From assembly GCA_022842925.1 (NCBI GenBank), contig JALHOQ010000008.1, positions 1 to 38,655 of the forward strand: a DNA stretch of 38,655 nucleotides, read 5' to 3'. Under the pieces are notes generated by a model. That model saw only the letters and a list, made by a program, of their open reading frames with translations. It was not told where the DNA came from and did not search any database. Origin of the DNA: Bdellovibrionales bacterium. GTDB lineage: Bacteria; Bdellovibrionota; Bdellovibrionia; Bdellovibrionales; UBA1609. The position numbers and the translations under genes are program-made. Below are positions 23,928 to 30,434 of the stretch, one piece after another (position 1 is the first letter of the stretch; each line of letters begins with the position of its first letter).

Positions 23928-24505
23928 GTACGCAGACCATGGCCGCTGAAGATCTTTTGATTCGCACCATGCCGACACCGAACCCGTACGCGCTGAAGTT
24001 TGTTATGAACGCGTCTTTTAAGAATGAGGGCAAGGCGAGTTTCAATACGGCTGGGGAGTGCGAGGAGTTACCTTTGGTGCGCGACTTGTTCGGTATCGAA
24101 GGCGTGAAGCAGGTTCACTTGTTTCAAAACACACTGACCGTGACCCACTCGGGGGAACTGGACAACGACGCGGTTTCAGCTCATGTCAGCGCGGTCATAC
24201 GTTCCCGCTTCGCGGTTCATGATCCTGCGTTCGGTGAGGCTGAAGTCAAACGCCCTGCTCGCTCCGCGCCTTCAGATCCCGAAATCGCGGCCATCGAAGA
24301 CATCCTCGACCGCACGATCCGCCCCGGCCTCCAAGCCGACGGCGGCGACATCGAAGTGATCGAACTCACCAACAACGAACTCAAGATCACCTACCAAGGC
24401 GCCTGCGGCGGCTGCCCCAGCTCGATGGCAGGCACCCTTGACGCCATTCAAGGCATTCTCCGCAACGAACTCGGCAACGAGTCCATCGTGGTGACTCCCG
24501 TCTAG
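23924..24505 (+). CDS. nfu: Nfu-type Fe-S carrier, two-domain
   Basis: Two-domain Nfu protein of 193 residues. The N-terminal domain (about 12-105) begins R-T-M-P-T-P-N-P-Y-A-L-K-F, typical of the NFU1 N-terminal domain. The C-terminal NifU-like domain (about 118-193) carries C161-G-G-C164, which binds an Fe-S cluster between two subunits and hands it to target proteins, in a G-A-C-G-G-C-P-S-S-M-A-G frame. It overlaps sufS by 4 bases (ATGA), so carrier and assembly machine are made together. Codon choice in the C-terminal domain shifts to strongly C-ending codons (bases 24260-24490) compared with the first half. Confidence 0.93.
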   Translation: MSTQTMAAEDLLIRTMPTPNPYALKFVMNASFKNEGKASFNTAGECEELPLVRDLFGIEGVKQVHLFQNTLTVTHSGELDNDAVSAHVSAVIRSRFAVHDPAFGEAEVKRPARSAPSDPEIAAIEDILDRTIRPGLQADGGDIEVIELTNNELKITYQGACGGCPSSMAGTLDAIQGILRNELGNESIVVTPV

Positions 24506-24515
24506 CGGCGGCGAA

Positions 24516-24583
24516 CCGCCGTCGAAACGCGGACGATTGCGCCGTCGATTCGGGACGACTGCACCGTCTAATCCGGACGAATG
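24516..24583. repeat. Three degenerate 22-base tandem repeats after nfu
   Basis: Units start near 24516, 24538 and 24560 (periods 23 and 22). Each has CCGTC, a 7-8 base spacer, then GACGA, so every unit also holds a small CGTC/GACG inverted repeat (24543-24557, for example). A partial fourth GGACG lies at 24596. The tract begins 11 bases after the nfu stop. Confidence 0.6.
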
Positions 24584-24639
24584 GCCTTTTGCCGCGGACG
24601 GAGTGATCAATTCTAATCTTACCTGACGACGTTCCGCAC

Positions 24640-24708
24640 CTCACGAGTTTTACAGGCTAAACCCTATGGAGCAACTCGGCATAGGGTTTAGCCTGTAAAA
24701 CTCGTGAG
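24640..24708. repeat. Perfect 29-bp inverted repeat (long hairpin)
   Basis: Arm 24640-24668 (CTCACGAGTTTTACAGGCTA, then AACCCTATG) is the exact reverse complement of 24680-24708, with an 11-base loop at 24669-24679 that itself can pair GAG with CTC. No mismatch in 29 bp. It lies between two convergent genes. It has no T-run and no coding content. It could be a bidirectional transcription stop, a palindromic repeat family member, or the scar of a mobile element. Confidence 0.9.
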
Positions 24709-24874
24709 TAGTCGAACACGATGTCTTAATGAAATAGGGTGGATTTCGAACCTCCTTCTTTTACTCGCGCATTTGGTTTGAAAAAGATGTTCCGCTACTT
24801 AAGGTAAAGTTCGCTTATAGGGAAAGACATGTTGCGCTTTTCACTAGAGGCGAACGTTACGTTGAGGTGTGAAG

Positions 24875-24895
24875 AGGCCAGGATCGTGCTGGCCT
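24875..24895 (-). terminator. Terminator-like hairpin after the His-rich protein gene
   Basis: AGGCCAG / CTGGCCT, 7 bp with a 7-base loop, lies 7 bases past the stop at 24903 on the minus strand. The bases after it are TCTTCACACC, so the T-run is weak. Position supports a stop for the minus-strand pair. Confidence 0.5.
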
Positions 24896-24902
24896 ACTAC
24901 GT

Positions 24903-25493
24903 TCAATGTTGAATTTTGGTTTTATGCTTGCGGTGCGAGTGGCGGTGAGGGGATTGCTTGAGCTCGGCTTTTTGCGCTGTGGCTTCTTTTTCGGTCGAGG
25001 CGGCCAGAGCTCGGGTGGAATCGTCGAAGAGCTGTTGCAACAGAGTGTTGTACTGGGTGGTGGCCGCAAAGCGGACTTTGCCCTGTGCGCCTGAGGTCAT
25101 TAGGTGCACCTGGTGGTTGACTGCATCAAGGGTCTTTAGGGTGAGCTGCACTTCGACCGGTTGGCCCGCGCGTAGGCTTGCAATCTGGCCGCTCACGGAA
25201 CCGTTGATCAATTCTAGGCCTTTCGGCACGGCCCACTTGAAATTGACATTTTCTAGATCCTGCTCGGAACTTAAGAGTCCCTTTAAAACAAAGACGTCGC
25301 CCTTCTTGTCGGGAATGGGCCCGACCAACTCCAACGAAGCGTCGAGCGGTCCGCGAATCTTTTGTGTGTGGCGGAGTTTCGGTCCCGTCTTTGAAGACAG
25401 GATCATTTCCTTTTCGTCGCCGCGATTCGCAACGAAGGCGAGGGCGAAGACGCCGGTAAATAAAATAGCCGTCGCTAAAGTGTTGCGGGGCAT
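24903..25493 (-). CDS. Membrane-anchored or secreted protein with His-rich tail
   Basis: No family recognised. Residues 4-22 (NTLATAILFTGVFALAFVA) form a signal or anchor segment. The middle (about 45-130) is beta-rich, with a DVFVLKGLLSSEQDLENVNF segment and an EVQLTLKTLDAVNHQVHLM segment, possibly an immunoglobulin-like fold. Residues 140-175 are helical. The last 20 residues are His/Lys-rich (HRHSHRKHKTK), able to bind metal or acidic partners. It overlaps the upstream metalloprotease gene by 19 bases, so the two are made together. A role linked with that protease, such as metal supply, anchoring or inhibition, is possible but only inferred. Confidence 0.72.
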   Translation of the reverse strand: MPRNTLATAILFTGVFALAFVANRGDEKEMILSSKTGPKLRHTQKIRGPLDASLELVGPIPDKKGDVFVLKGLLSSEQDLENVNFKWAVPKGLELINGSVSGQIASLRAGQPVEVQLTLKTLDAVNHQVHLMTSGAQGKVRFAATTQYNTLLQQLFDDSTRALAASTEKEATAQKAELKQSPHRHSHRKHKTKIQH

Positions 25494-27307
25494 AGCTGCG
25501 CTCCTCCCTGTTTAATTGAATAATGAGCGGCGGTTCCGGTCGCGCTGCCGACATAGGCGGTGACCACGAGCAGGTAATGTGTGTTGGCCGTTAGATTGAT
25601 AGTGAACTGTTCACTTTGCGCCGTGTTTACATTTCCGTCGGGGGTGGCCCGACTGTAAGTGAGGACGGAACTGGAGTCTCCGATCTCGGCATCTTCGTTG
25701 TAGAGGTAAAGATCCAGGTCGGCTTCCACTCCGACGGCGTTGGTATCTTGATAGTCCAGACGAAAAGTATATGAACCCGTGGTGGTCGCCCGGATATGAA
25801 AGAAGTCGTAATTGCGAAAAAGATCGGAGCCGGTCGCTGTAGGAGTCAGCGTTCGAGTGTAGGTGTTCGCCGGAATCGCTCCGGCTGCGGCAATGTAACT
25901 GCATGTCCCAGCCGTAGTCACCCACTGGGCATACTCGCTGGTGTCCCCGATATGTCTGTTGGTCGCACGAGCTGTGGACCAGTTCGATGCGCCGAGCAGG
26001 CTTTGACCATAGTGAAGATGGCCGATACTGCGAAAGGCCCAGTCTGTGTCGTTGAATCCGTTTGAGGATTTGGTCAGAGCGGCCCAGAGCTCTGGAAAGT
26101 CGCCGGAGGTGGTTTCGGTCGAGCCATGGGCTGTGTCACTTACAGTATCAATGATGTCCCATAAAAAGCGGGTGACTGAAAACTCGCGAAAATTTCCCTC
26201 ACCCAAGGCCGTCACCACGTCGGTGCCGATTTGTTCGTCTTCCAAATCCACGTCGAAGAAAAGAGCAGTGTCGCCATCGTCGTTGCCTTGGGTATCCGTG
26301 TATCGAGGATTGGTTTCACCGGCCGCATAGCGAACGGCGGCTTGAAAGAAGTTGCCCCAGCCCTCGGACCACGCCAGCCGCGGATCGATAATGGCATTGC
26401 CGTTATGCGACCCTCCGGGCGAGTCGGACTCAAAGACCGCGTCCTCGAGAAAGTGACCGTACTCGTGCAGAATCACGGAGTTGTCGAAATGATCGGTGTC
26501 GGTATTGTTCACGTCACCATTCAAACCGCCCAATATAAAGAGGCGGGAGTAGCCGGGAAGATAAAAGCTGAGTCCACTGTTCGAGCCGAAATAGCCGTTC
26601 GGGTTGTAGCCCAACTCCCAGTAGGCCACGACCTTCGGAGCCACAGTGAAGTCGGGACACCCGGCGAAGGAAACCGAACAGTTACCTACTTGAGTTCTAA
26701 GATAGTCGTTGGCATTGAGAAACTGATCGAGAATGTTGAAGGCGGCGCCGAGAACGCCGTTGGTATGTGCCGACGCCGTAAGCTGGAGACCGGCGGTATT
26801 GTTGGAAGCGTTGACTGACGATTGCAGTCCGTACACCAGGTTCTGTTCCGGTCGATTTAAGATCGAAGCTCTTAGGTAAGAGTTATTGGCCCGGCTGTTG
26901 ATTGATAGGGTATAGGCGACATTACCTTGGGGTAATTCCAAAGAGAAGTTACCGCTCCCGTCGGTTTCTCCGCACTGAACGACATTGCCGGCGCCATCGG
27001 TCACTCGAATTTCGGCGCGACGAATATTATGAAGTGTGGCCGGGTGGGTGCTGGTGGTGAGTGCTCCACCAAGACCACCGGAGCCGACTCCGACCACGCC
27101 CCACGGATTGCGGCGGGTGTACTTGGCGTTGCCGCTAATTGTGACTTTGGGCATGCCGTAGGCGATCGGGGAAGTACAATAGGTGAGCTCAGCGGGACCG
27201 GCATAGGTCGGGCTGATGCGGCCATTGGTGGCGACGTTGGCCGAGTCTTCGCTCGTACAACCAACGATGGATAAACCTAAGGTGAAAGCCCAGACTCTTG
27301 CCCACAT
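25475..27307 (-). CDS. Lipid-anchored predicted metalloprotease with PPC domain
   Basis: A 610-residue exported protein. The signal ends S-I-V-G-C17, a good lipobox, so it is probably a lipoprotein. Residues about 95-135 (RAEIRVTDGAGNVVQCGETD onwards) form a carboxypeptidase-regulatory/CNA-B-like beta sandwich. The catalytic part has H281-E282-Y-G-H285 and, 30 residues later, W-S-E315-G-W-G-N-F-F, the Glu that gluzincin enzymes use as third zinc ligand. The C-terminal 110 residues (FFHIRATTTGSYTFRLDYQD and later D-L-D-L-Y-L-Y) fit a PPC domain, often found and often cut off in secreted proteases. The substrate is unknown; in a predator it could help degrade prey protein. Start at 27307 is the first ATG before the signal peptide. 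Confidence 0.8.
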   Translation of the reverse strand: MWARVWAFTLGLSIVGCTSEDSANVATNGRISPTYAGPAELTYCTSPIAYGMPKVTISGNAKYTRRNPWGVVGVGSGGLGGALTTSTHPATLHNIRRAEIRVTDGAGNVVQCGETDGSGNFSLELPQGNVAYTLSINSRANNSYLRASILNRPEQNLVYGLQSSVNASNNTAGLQLTASAHTNGVLGAAFNILDQFLNANDYLRTQVGNCSVSFAGCPDFTVAPKVVAYWELGYNPNGYFGSNSGLSFYLPGYSRLFILGGLNGDVNNTDTDHFDNSVILHEYGHFLEDAVFESDSPGGSHNGNAIIDPRLAWSEGWGNFFQAAVRYAAGETNPRYTDTQGNDDGDTALFFDVDLEDEQIGTDVVTALGEGNFREFSVTRFLWDIIDTVSDTAHGSTETTSGDFPELWAALTKSSNGFNDTDWAFRSIGHLHYGQSLLGASNWSTARATNRHIGDTSEYAQWVTTAGTCSYIAAAGAIPANTYTRTLTPTATGSDLFRNYDFFHIRATTTGSYTFRLDYQDTNAVGVEADLDLYLYNEDAEIGDSSSVLTYSRATPDGNVNTAQSEQFTINLTANTHYLLVVTAYVGSATGTAAHYSIKQGGAQLCPATL

Positions 27308-27481
27308 GCTTAGGTCTAATCGGCCAATTGCGACTTAAGTTTTAGGACATAAGTATGACTAATCCTTAGACAAACATCTGGGTTTACCGGACGGCGAGTT
27401 AGGACTAGACCTGTCTCAATCTGAGACGTCCAGGTTCTTTAAGTCCTTGAAACCAGGAAATTTGCGCCGCATATTTAAATT
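27308..27481. promoter_or_regulatory. Divergent control region with nested hairpin
   Basis: Gap between the metalloprotease gene (minus) and the small plus-strand gene. ACCT+GTCTCA (27409-27418) pairs with TGAGAC (27422-27427) and, past a 4-base bulge, AGGT (27432-27435), giving a 10-bp stem with a 3-base loop. GGAC and GTCC flank it at 27402 and 27442. No convincing promoter hexamers were found. Confidence 0.45.
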
Positions 27482-27736
27482 GTGGAAAAGGGATTCAACT
27501 CCGACATTGCCTTCTTAGGAACTCAGTATCACGTCCAGACCGAAGATTGGGGGTCCAACAATCCCTACCTCGTCAGCCGGGTCTTTAAAAACGGCGCGGT
27601 CGTCAAAAGTGTGAAAACAGCTTACACCGAAATCCTACCGAATGGTCCGGCTAGCGAGAGTAAGGCTATACGGCTCGCGATGAAGATCCAGCATCAGCAA
27701 ATTCTAGACTTACTGCTCTCTGGTAAACTCCTCTAG
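27482..27736 (+). CDS. Small hypothetical protein, 84 residues, upstream of ftsE
   Basis: No named family. The GTG at 27482 is the only useful start; no ribosome site precedes it, so the mRNA may be leaderless or start within a few bases. The sequence has a compact pattern: a TQYHVQTEDWG strand-turn, N-P-Y-L-V-S-R-V-F-K-N-G-A-V-V, then a helix A-I-R-L-A-M-K-I-Q-H-Q-Q-I. I recall similar 80-residue proteins in other deltaproteobacteria-like genomes, but cannot name them with certainty. Start of a plus-strand run; ftsE begins 21 bases after its stop. Confidence 0.7.
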   Translation: MEKGFNSDIAFLGTQYHVQTEDWGSNNPYLVSRVFKNGAVVKSVKTAYTEILPNGPASESKAIRLAMKIQHQQILDLLLSGKLL

Positions 27737-27757
27737 CGCTCCTTAAACTATATAGGC

Positions 27758-28411
27758 ATGATTTCTTTCTCGCATGCCTACAAAATTTTTTCGAACGGCT
27801 ACCATGGCCTTCGCAATGTCTCGTTCGAAATTCAGAAAAGCGAATTCGTTTTTTTAACCGGGCCGAGCGGCGCCGGCAAGACCACATTGTTTCGCATGAT
27901 CTCGGCATTTGATAGGCCCACCTCGGGCCGCGTGACGGTTCTCGATCAGGATGTAGCCGGACTCGACAACGATAAAGTGCCACTGTTTAGACGCAATATT
28001 GGCGTGATCTATCAGGATTTTCGTTTGCTGCGCGATCGCAGCGTTTTCGATAACGTGTCTATGCCGCTAATCGTTCGTGGTGACAGTCCGGCCAGCATCG
28101 AACATCGTGTCCGCGAAATTCTTGAGCAGGTGGGTTTAGATCAACGCCAGGATTCATTGCCAGAAGAACTCTCCGGCGGCGAACAGCAACGGGTCGCCAT
28201 CGCCCGAGCTCTCGTTCACCACCCCGAAATTCTGGTCGCCGATGAACCGACCGGAAACCTCGACACCCACATGAGCGGCGAAATTTTCAAGCTTCTCGAA
28301 TCGTTCAACGCTCAGGGCACCACGGTATTCGTGGCCACCCACGATAGTGAGCTGATTCGCAAAAAGCCCTACCGCGTTCTGCAGATCCAAGCCGGCGAGG
28401 TGCGGGCATGA
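27758..28411 (+). CDS. ftsE: Cell-division ATPase FtsE
   Basis: ABC ATPase which with FtsX controls septal peptidoglycan hydrolases. Walker A is G35-P-S-G-A-G-K-T-T, the signature is L-S-G-G-E-Q-Q-R-V-A-I-A-R-A-L, and Walker B ends V-A-D-E-P-T-G-N-L-D. Length 217 and the near-complete match to FtsE fix the assignment, strengthened by the next gene being ftsX. Its stop overlaps the ftsX ATG by 4 bases. Confidence 0.96.
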   Translation: MISFSHAYKIFSNGYHGLRNVSFEIQKSEFVFLTGPSGAGKTTLFRMISAFDRPTSGRVTVLDQDVAGLDNDKVPLFRRNIGVIYQDFRLLRDRSVFDNVSMPLIVRGDSPASIEHRVREILEQVGLDQRQDSLPEELSGGEQQRVAIARALVHHPEILVADEPTGNLDTHMSGEIFKLLESFNAQGTTVFVATHDSELIRKKPYRVLQIQAGEVRA

Positions 28412-29328
28412 ACGCCTACGCCATTCAACACCTGCTTCGCGCCTGGCAGAGGCACTGGGTTCTGCAAATGGCCTCGGTCACGGTGATGACCTTGGTCCTC
28501 GTGCTCCTCAATCTGCTTTTTCTCGGTTATTCGACGTTTAATAAAACTCTCGATCAATGGGGCCGAGGCCTCGAGATGATCGTTTACCTAAAAGAGGGTA
28601 TCGCGCCCGACGCGATTGACGGCTTAAAGGCCGATTTGGAGAAGAGCGGGGAGTTTGAACGAATCCAGTTCACACCCAAAGAAGAGGCGACCAAAAAATT
28701 TCTTTCGGCGCTGGGGCCGGAATCCCTCGATCTCTTAAAGGATCCGAAGTGGAGTTCGCCCATTCCCAGCAGCCTTGAGTTGCGCCTCAGCGGTGTCATC
28801 CCGGTGGACTTGCGCGTGAACGCGTTGGAATCATGGAGCGCGAAGCTGAAGGGCATGGAGTTTATCGATGACGTTTTCTACGGCCAGGGTTGGGTCGAGA
28901 ACTTCACTCATTTCCTAACCAGTGCGCGGGGCGTGCTGGTGGTGATGTGGATCCTGAGTTTAAGCGTGGGTCTTTTGATTATCAGCAATTGCATCCGGCT
29001 GTCGTTTTGGCAGCGCAAAGAGGAAATTGAGATTCTGGAACTGGTCGGCGCCACCACCCGCTTCGTGCGCACGCCCTTCTTGATTGAAGGCGCCTTTCTT
29101 GGAGCCATTGCCAGCGTGCTCTCCATCGTCATCAGTTTTCTTTTACACTCGGCCATTCTCGCCTATTTAGGCAAATCGTGGTCATTTTGGCTCGCATTCG
29201 ATCAGATGCACTCCATGGAGGCTTGGGCGGTCGCCGCCAATATTGTAACCGCCATGGCCTTCGGTTTCTTCGGAGCCTGGAACTGCGTGCGTAAGCTCAA
29301 CACCGGCTGGTCGGCCGCCGTGGGCTAA
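28408..29328 (+). CDS. ftsX: Cell-division permease-like protein FtsX
   Basis: Inner-membrane partner of FtsE. An N-terminal membrane segment (about 20-45) is followed by a periplasmic domain (about 50-165) containing G-L-E-M-I-V-Y-L-K-E-G, which in other species contacts EnvC. Three more membrane segments lie at about 173-200, 225-250 and 265-293, with the L-E-L-V-G-A-T loop between them. Length 306 is typical. The protein does not transport; it passes ATP-driven shape changes to the periplasm. Confidence 0.94.
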   Translation: MNAYAIQHLLRAWQRHWVLQMASVTVMTLVLVLLNLLFLGYSTFNKTLDQWGRGLEMIVYLKEGIAPDAIDGLKADLEKSGEFERIQFTPKEEATKKFLSALGPESLDLLKDPKWSSPIPSSLELRLSGVIPVDLRVNALESWSAKLKGMEFIDDVFYGQGWVENFTHFLTSARGVLVVMWILSLSVGLLIISNCIRLSFWQRKEEIEILELVGATTRFVRTPFLIEGAFLGAIASVLSIVISFLLHSAILAYLGKSWSFWLAFDQMHSMEAWAVAANIVTAMAFGFFGAWNCVRKLNTGWSAAVG

Positions 29329-29330
29329 CC

Positions 29331-30434
29331 ATGATCGCCCTAGTTTCCCCCTTCCTGACTTTGACTCTCGCGATGGCCGAAGCTCCTCTCTCCGAGCACG
29401 CCATTCGCGAAACGCGCTCGAGTATTTCGGAAACCGAAAGACAGCAGCGCGAACAGCTGGCCCATCTTTTTGTGATTAATCAGAAAATCAAAGACATCGC
29501 CAAGAAGCGCTCCCACCTGAACGAACGCCTGATGTCGCAAGAGGCGGCGGTTCGCTCGTTGGCCCAGGACGTGAGCGAGCTCGAAGACAAATCCGCCAAA
29601 CACAAAGCCATGCTGAACAAGCGGCTCCGGCAACTCTACCAAGGCCGCCAGCGCAACGACTTTGAATGGCTGTTTTCGGCGCAAACTCCAGTTGAGCTCG
29701 AGCGCAATCACCGCTTCCTACGTCGTATGATCGATAGCGATCACAAGTACGTGAAGGAGTATCTGAGTCATCTCGATCACCTGCGCAAAAAAAAGAAGGA
29801 GCTGAGCTCCCAGGTGGCGCGTCTTATGAATATGCAAAAGGGCGTGCAGAGCCAAGAGAAGCAGCTCACCGAACAAATGCGCGCGAAATCCAAGCTGCTG
29901 GTTGAACTGCGCAAGGTCAAAGACAGCAAACTGTCTGAACTGAAGACCTTGCGGGCGTTCGGAAGTAACGGGGAGCAGGAGGCCGAGGTTTTGGAGTTCG
30001 CCTTCTTTGAGCGCAAGGGCTCGCTTCGCCGCCCTCTTGAGGCACCCCTCGCACGTGAGTACGGCACCTTTGTCGACCCGCAGTTTCGCTTTCGACTCAT
30101 GCATAAGGGGAACTTCTACGCAGCCCCAAAGCCGCAGTCGGTGGCCGCCGTGTTTGATGGCCAGGTCGTCTTGGCGCGCTCTATACCCGGTTTCGGACTC
30201 ACGGCCATTGTCGACCATGGGGACAACTACTACTCGGTGTACGCCTTCGCCTCACAGCTGAAGGTGAAAGAGGGCGCTCGAGTAAAGGAGGGGGACGCGC
30301 TGGCTATGTCCGGCATCGCGTCGCCACTCTTTGGACCAGGACTTTATTTTGAAATCCGCCACTTCACAGATGCCATTGACCCCCGTCCTTGGATCAAGGA
30401 ATCTGTGATAAAGACGGCGCAGGGGGAAAGATGA
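29331..30434 (+). CDS. envC: Murein hydrolase activator EnvC-like, degenerate LytM
   Basis: Exported coiled-coil protein of 367 residues. A short signal segment (1-16, ending AMA) is followed by a long coiled coil (about 25-215; E-x-Q-R-E-Q-L, R-L-M-S-Q-E-A-A-V-R-S), then a LytM/M23-like domain at about 240-360. The zinc ligands are mostly lost: the first His is kept in H-K-G-N-F, the Asp is replaced, and the closing H-x-H is G-L-Y-F-E-I-R. This is the pattern of EnvC, which is not a hydrolase but activates septal amidases when FtsEX moves it. Gene order confirms. Two bases separate it from ftsX. Confidence 0.9.
   Translation: MIALVSPFLTLTLAMAEAPLSEHAIRETRSSISETERQQREQLAHLFVINQKIKDIAKKRSHLNERLMSQEAAVRSLAQDVSELEDKSAKHKAMLNKRLRQLYQGRQRNDFEWLFSAQTPVELERNHRFLRRMIDSDHKYVKEYLSHLDHLRKKKKELSSQVARLMNMQKGVQSQEKQLTEQMRAKSKLLVELRKVKDSKLSELKTLRAFGSNGEQEAEVLEFAFFERKGSLRRPLEAPLAREYGTFVDPQFRFRLMHKGNFYAAPKPQSVAAVFDGQVVLARSIPGFGLTAIVDHGDNYYSVYAFASQLKVKEGARVKEGDALAMSGIASPLFGPGLYFEIRHFTDAIDPRPWIKESVIKTAQGER

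Larger units (their letters stand above)
24506..24902. other. 397-base gap between convergent nfu and the His-rich protein gene
   Basis: No gene of credible quality is seen. From left to right it holds three degenerate 22-base repeats, a perfect 29-bp inverted repeat and a terminator-like 7-bp hairpin; each is listed on its own. The remaining 160 bases (about 24710-24870) are AT-richer and show no clear signal. Confidence 0.7.

Noticed and set aside
24272-24644. Long open frames antisense to nfu and beyond
   Set aside because: They are shadows caused by the GC-rich third positions of nfu and have no ribosome site or domain.
24640-24708. Integron attC site
   Set aside because: The arms are perfectly matched and lack the GTTRRRY/RYYYAAC core sites and extrahelical bases; no integrase or cassette array is near.
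24829-24912. 27-codon open frame with an AGGGAA sequence before its ATG in the large gap
   Set aside because: It covers the terminator-like hairpin, overlaps the end of the opposite gene and has no recognisable protein pattern; it is too short to support without conservation.
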